Below, piece after piece: positions 4,561-5,286 of a stretch of DNA of 5,286 bases (positions within the stretch are counted from its first letter, which is position 1; each line of letters starts with the position of its first letter). Under the pieces are notes generated by a model, which was not told where the DNA came from, made no database searches, and saw only the letters and a list, made by a program, of their open reading frames with translations. The position numbers and the translations under genes were made by a program. Source of the DNA: Clostridia bacterium (lineage in GTDB: Bacteria > Bacillota > Clostridia > Monoglobales > Monoglobaceae); assembly GCA_017409915.1 (NCBI GenBank), contig JAFQRU010000032.1, forward strand, positions 1 to 5,286. Direction: 5' to 3'.

Positions 4561-5286
4561 ATGAAAAATTACGAAAATGAACTTATTGTTTCACAAGCTC
4601 CTCATATGATTTCTCCTACCTCAATAAGCCATGTTATGGGATATGTCATTCTGGCTCTTCTCCCATCCCTTATTGCAGGAACCATTATCTTTGGTGCAAG
4701 AGCGCTTCTTCTTGCTTTTGTATGCTGTTTCTCATGCGTTTTGTTTGAGTATTTGTGGAATAAAATTTTAAAGAAGCCACAAACTATTGCCGACCTGAGC
4801 GCAGTAGTTACAGGTCTTCTGCTTGCTCTTAATGTGCCCGTAACCCTTCCTTTTTATATGGCAATCATCGGTTCATTATTTGCAATTATAATTGTTAAAC
4901 AATTCTTCGGCGGACTGGGTCACAACTTTATGAACCCCGCTCTTGCCGCCCGTGCTTTTCTCCTCGCATCCTGGGGAGGGGCAATGACAACTTTTGTTGA
5001 GCCTGGGGAGGCGGTACATCTTTTCTCTAACGCAGATGTGCTTACCTCTGCAACTCCTCTTGCCATTTTAAAAGAGGGTGGAAGCGACCTTCCTTATCTC
5101 TGGCAGATGTTTGTGGGAAATATCGGAGGCTCAATGGGCGAAACTTCTGCCCTTGCCATTTTAATCGGGGCAGCGTTCTTAGTTTATAAAAAGGTTATTT
5201 CCTTAAACACTCCTCTTTCTTTCCTTATAACTCTTTTTGTTCTTGGAATTATAGGCGGAGATAACGGTCTTTTCCATATTTTATCA
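4561..5286 (+). CDS. rnfD: Rnf complex subunit D, partial (3' end beyond window)
   Basis: The frame is open for 242 codons to the window edge; a complete RnfD is typically somewhat over 300 residues. It is an NqrB/RnfD-family integral membrane flavoprotein, thought to pass electrons across the membrane in the Rnf complex. Visible family features are the N-terminal SQAPHMISP, several membrane helices from about residue 24, GHNFMNPALAARAF after the fourth hydrophobic stretch, and TSATPLA at 162-168. In this family, Thr of the ATPL segment (here T165) carries FMN through a phosphoester bond made by ApbE. The start has a strong AAGGAGG site. The gene follows rnfC by 12 bases, matching the clostridial order rnfC-D-G-E-A-B, so rnfG should come next. 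The terminus is cut by the window, not by a mutation. Confidence 0.94.
   Translation, partial: MKNYENELIVSQAPHMISPTSISHVMGYVILALLPSLIAGTIIFGARALLLAFVCCFSCVLFEYLWNKILKKPQTIADLSAVVTGLLLALNVPVTLPFYMAIIGSLFAIIIVKQFFGGLGHNFMNPALAARAFLLASWGGAMTTFVEPGEAVHLFSNADVLTSATPLAILKEGGSDLPYLWQMFVGNIGGSMGETSALAILIGAAFLVYKKVISLNTPLSFLITLFVLGIIGGDNGLFHILS

Overview
The window looks like chromosomal DNA of an anaerobic, spore-forming Clostridia-type Firmicute. It carries a SpoIIE sporulation phosphatase, the first two genes of an Rnf ferredoxin:NAD+ oxidoreductase operon, strong AGGAGG-like ribosome binding sites, AT-rich intergenic DNA and sigma-A type promoters. Genus and species cannot be told from this sequence.

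Layout, left to right. Bases 36-388 hold a compact locus that fits a type I toxin-antitoxin system of the holin-like toxin (Hol-Tox, Fst/TxpA-like) type. A consensus promoter drives a 28-codon membrane peptide at 180-266, which standard gene callers would miss. The toxin Shine-Dalgarno sits in a hairpin. A bidirectional terminator (262-301) follows the gene, and a second consensus promoter fires back from the right (359-388) to make a short antisense RNA. Just upstream of that antisense promoter are seven T-tracts (A-tracts on the transcribed strand) spaced exactly 10 bp apart at 391-460. The rest of 461-667 is AT-rich and non-coding, with two hairpins.

Bases 668-3010 (minus strand) encode SpoIIE. 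It has an N-terminal multi-spanning membrane domain, a central regulatory region with a Cys cluster, and a C-terminal PP2C phosphatase domain with its metal-binding aspartates intact. Its promoter pairs a perfect TTGACA and TATAAT across a 21-bp spacer and has Spo0A-box-like sequences over the -35. This is the unusual architecture known for Spo0A-activated sigma-A promoters such as spoIIE of Bacillus subtilis.

Divergently transcribed from the same roughly 175-bp intergenic region are rnfC (3187-4548) and rnfD (4561 to beyond the window end). RnfC is the NADH/FMN and 4Fe-4S subunit, and RnfD is a membrane flavoprotein subunit. The remaining rnf genes (usually G, E, A, B) would lie to the right.

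The main points of interest are the unannotated toxin-antitoxin locus with its inverted promoter/leader duplication, the helically phased A-tract array beside the antitoxin promoter, and the shared spoIIE/rnfC control region with Spo0A-like boxes.
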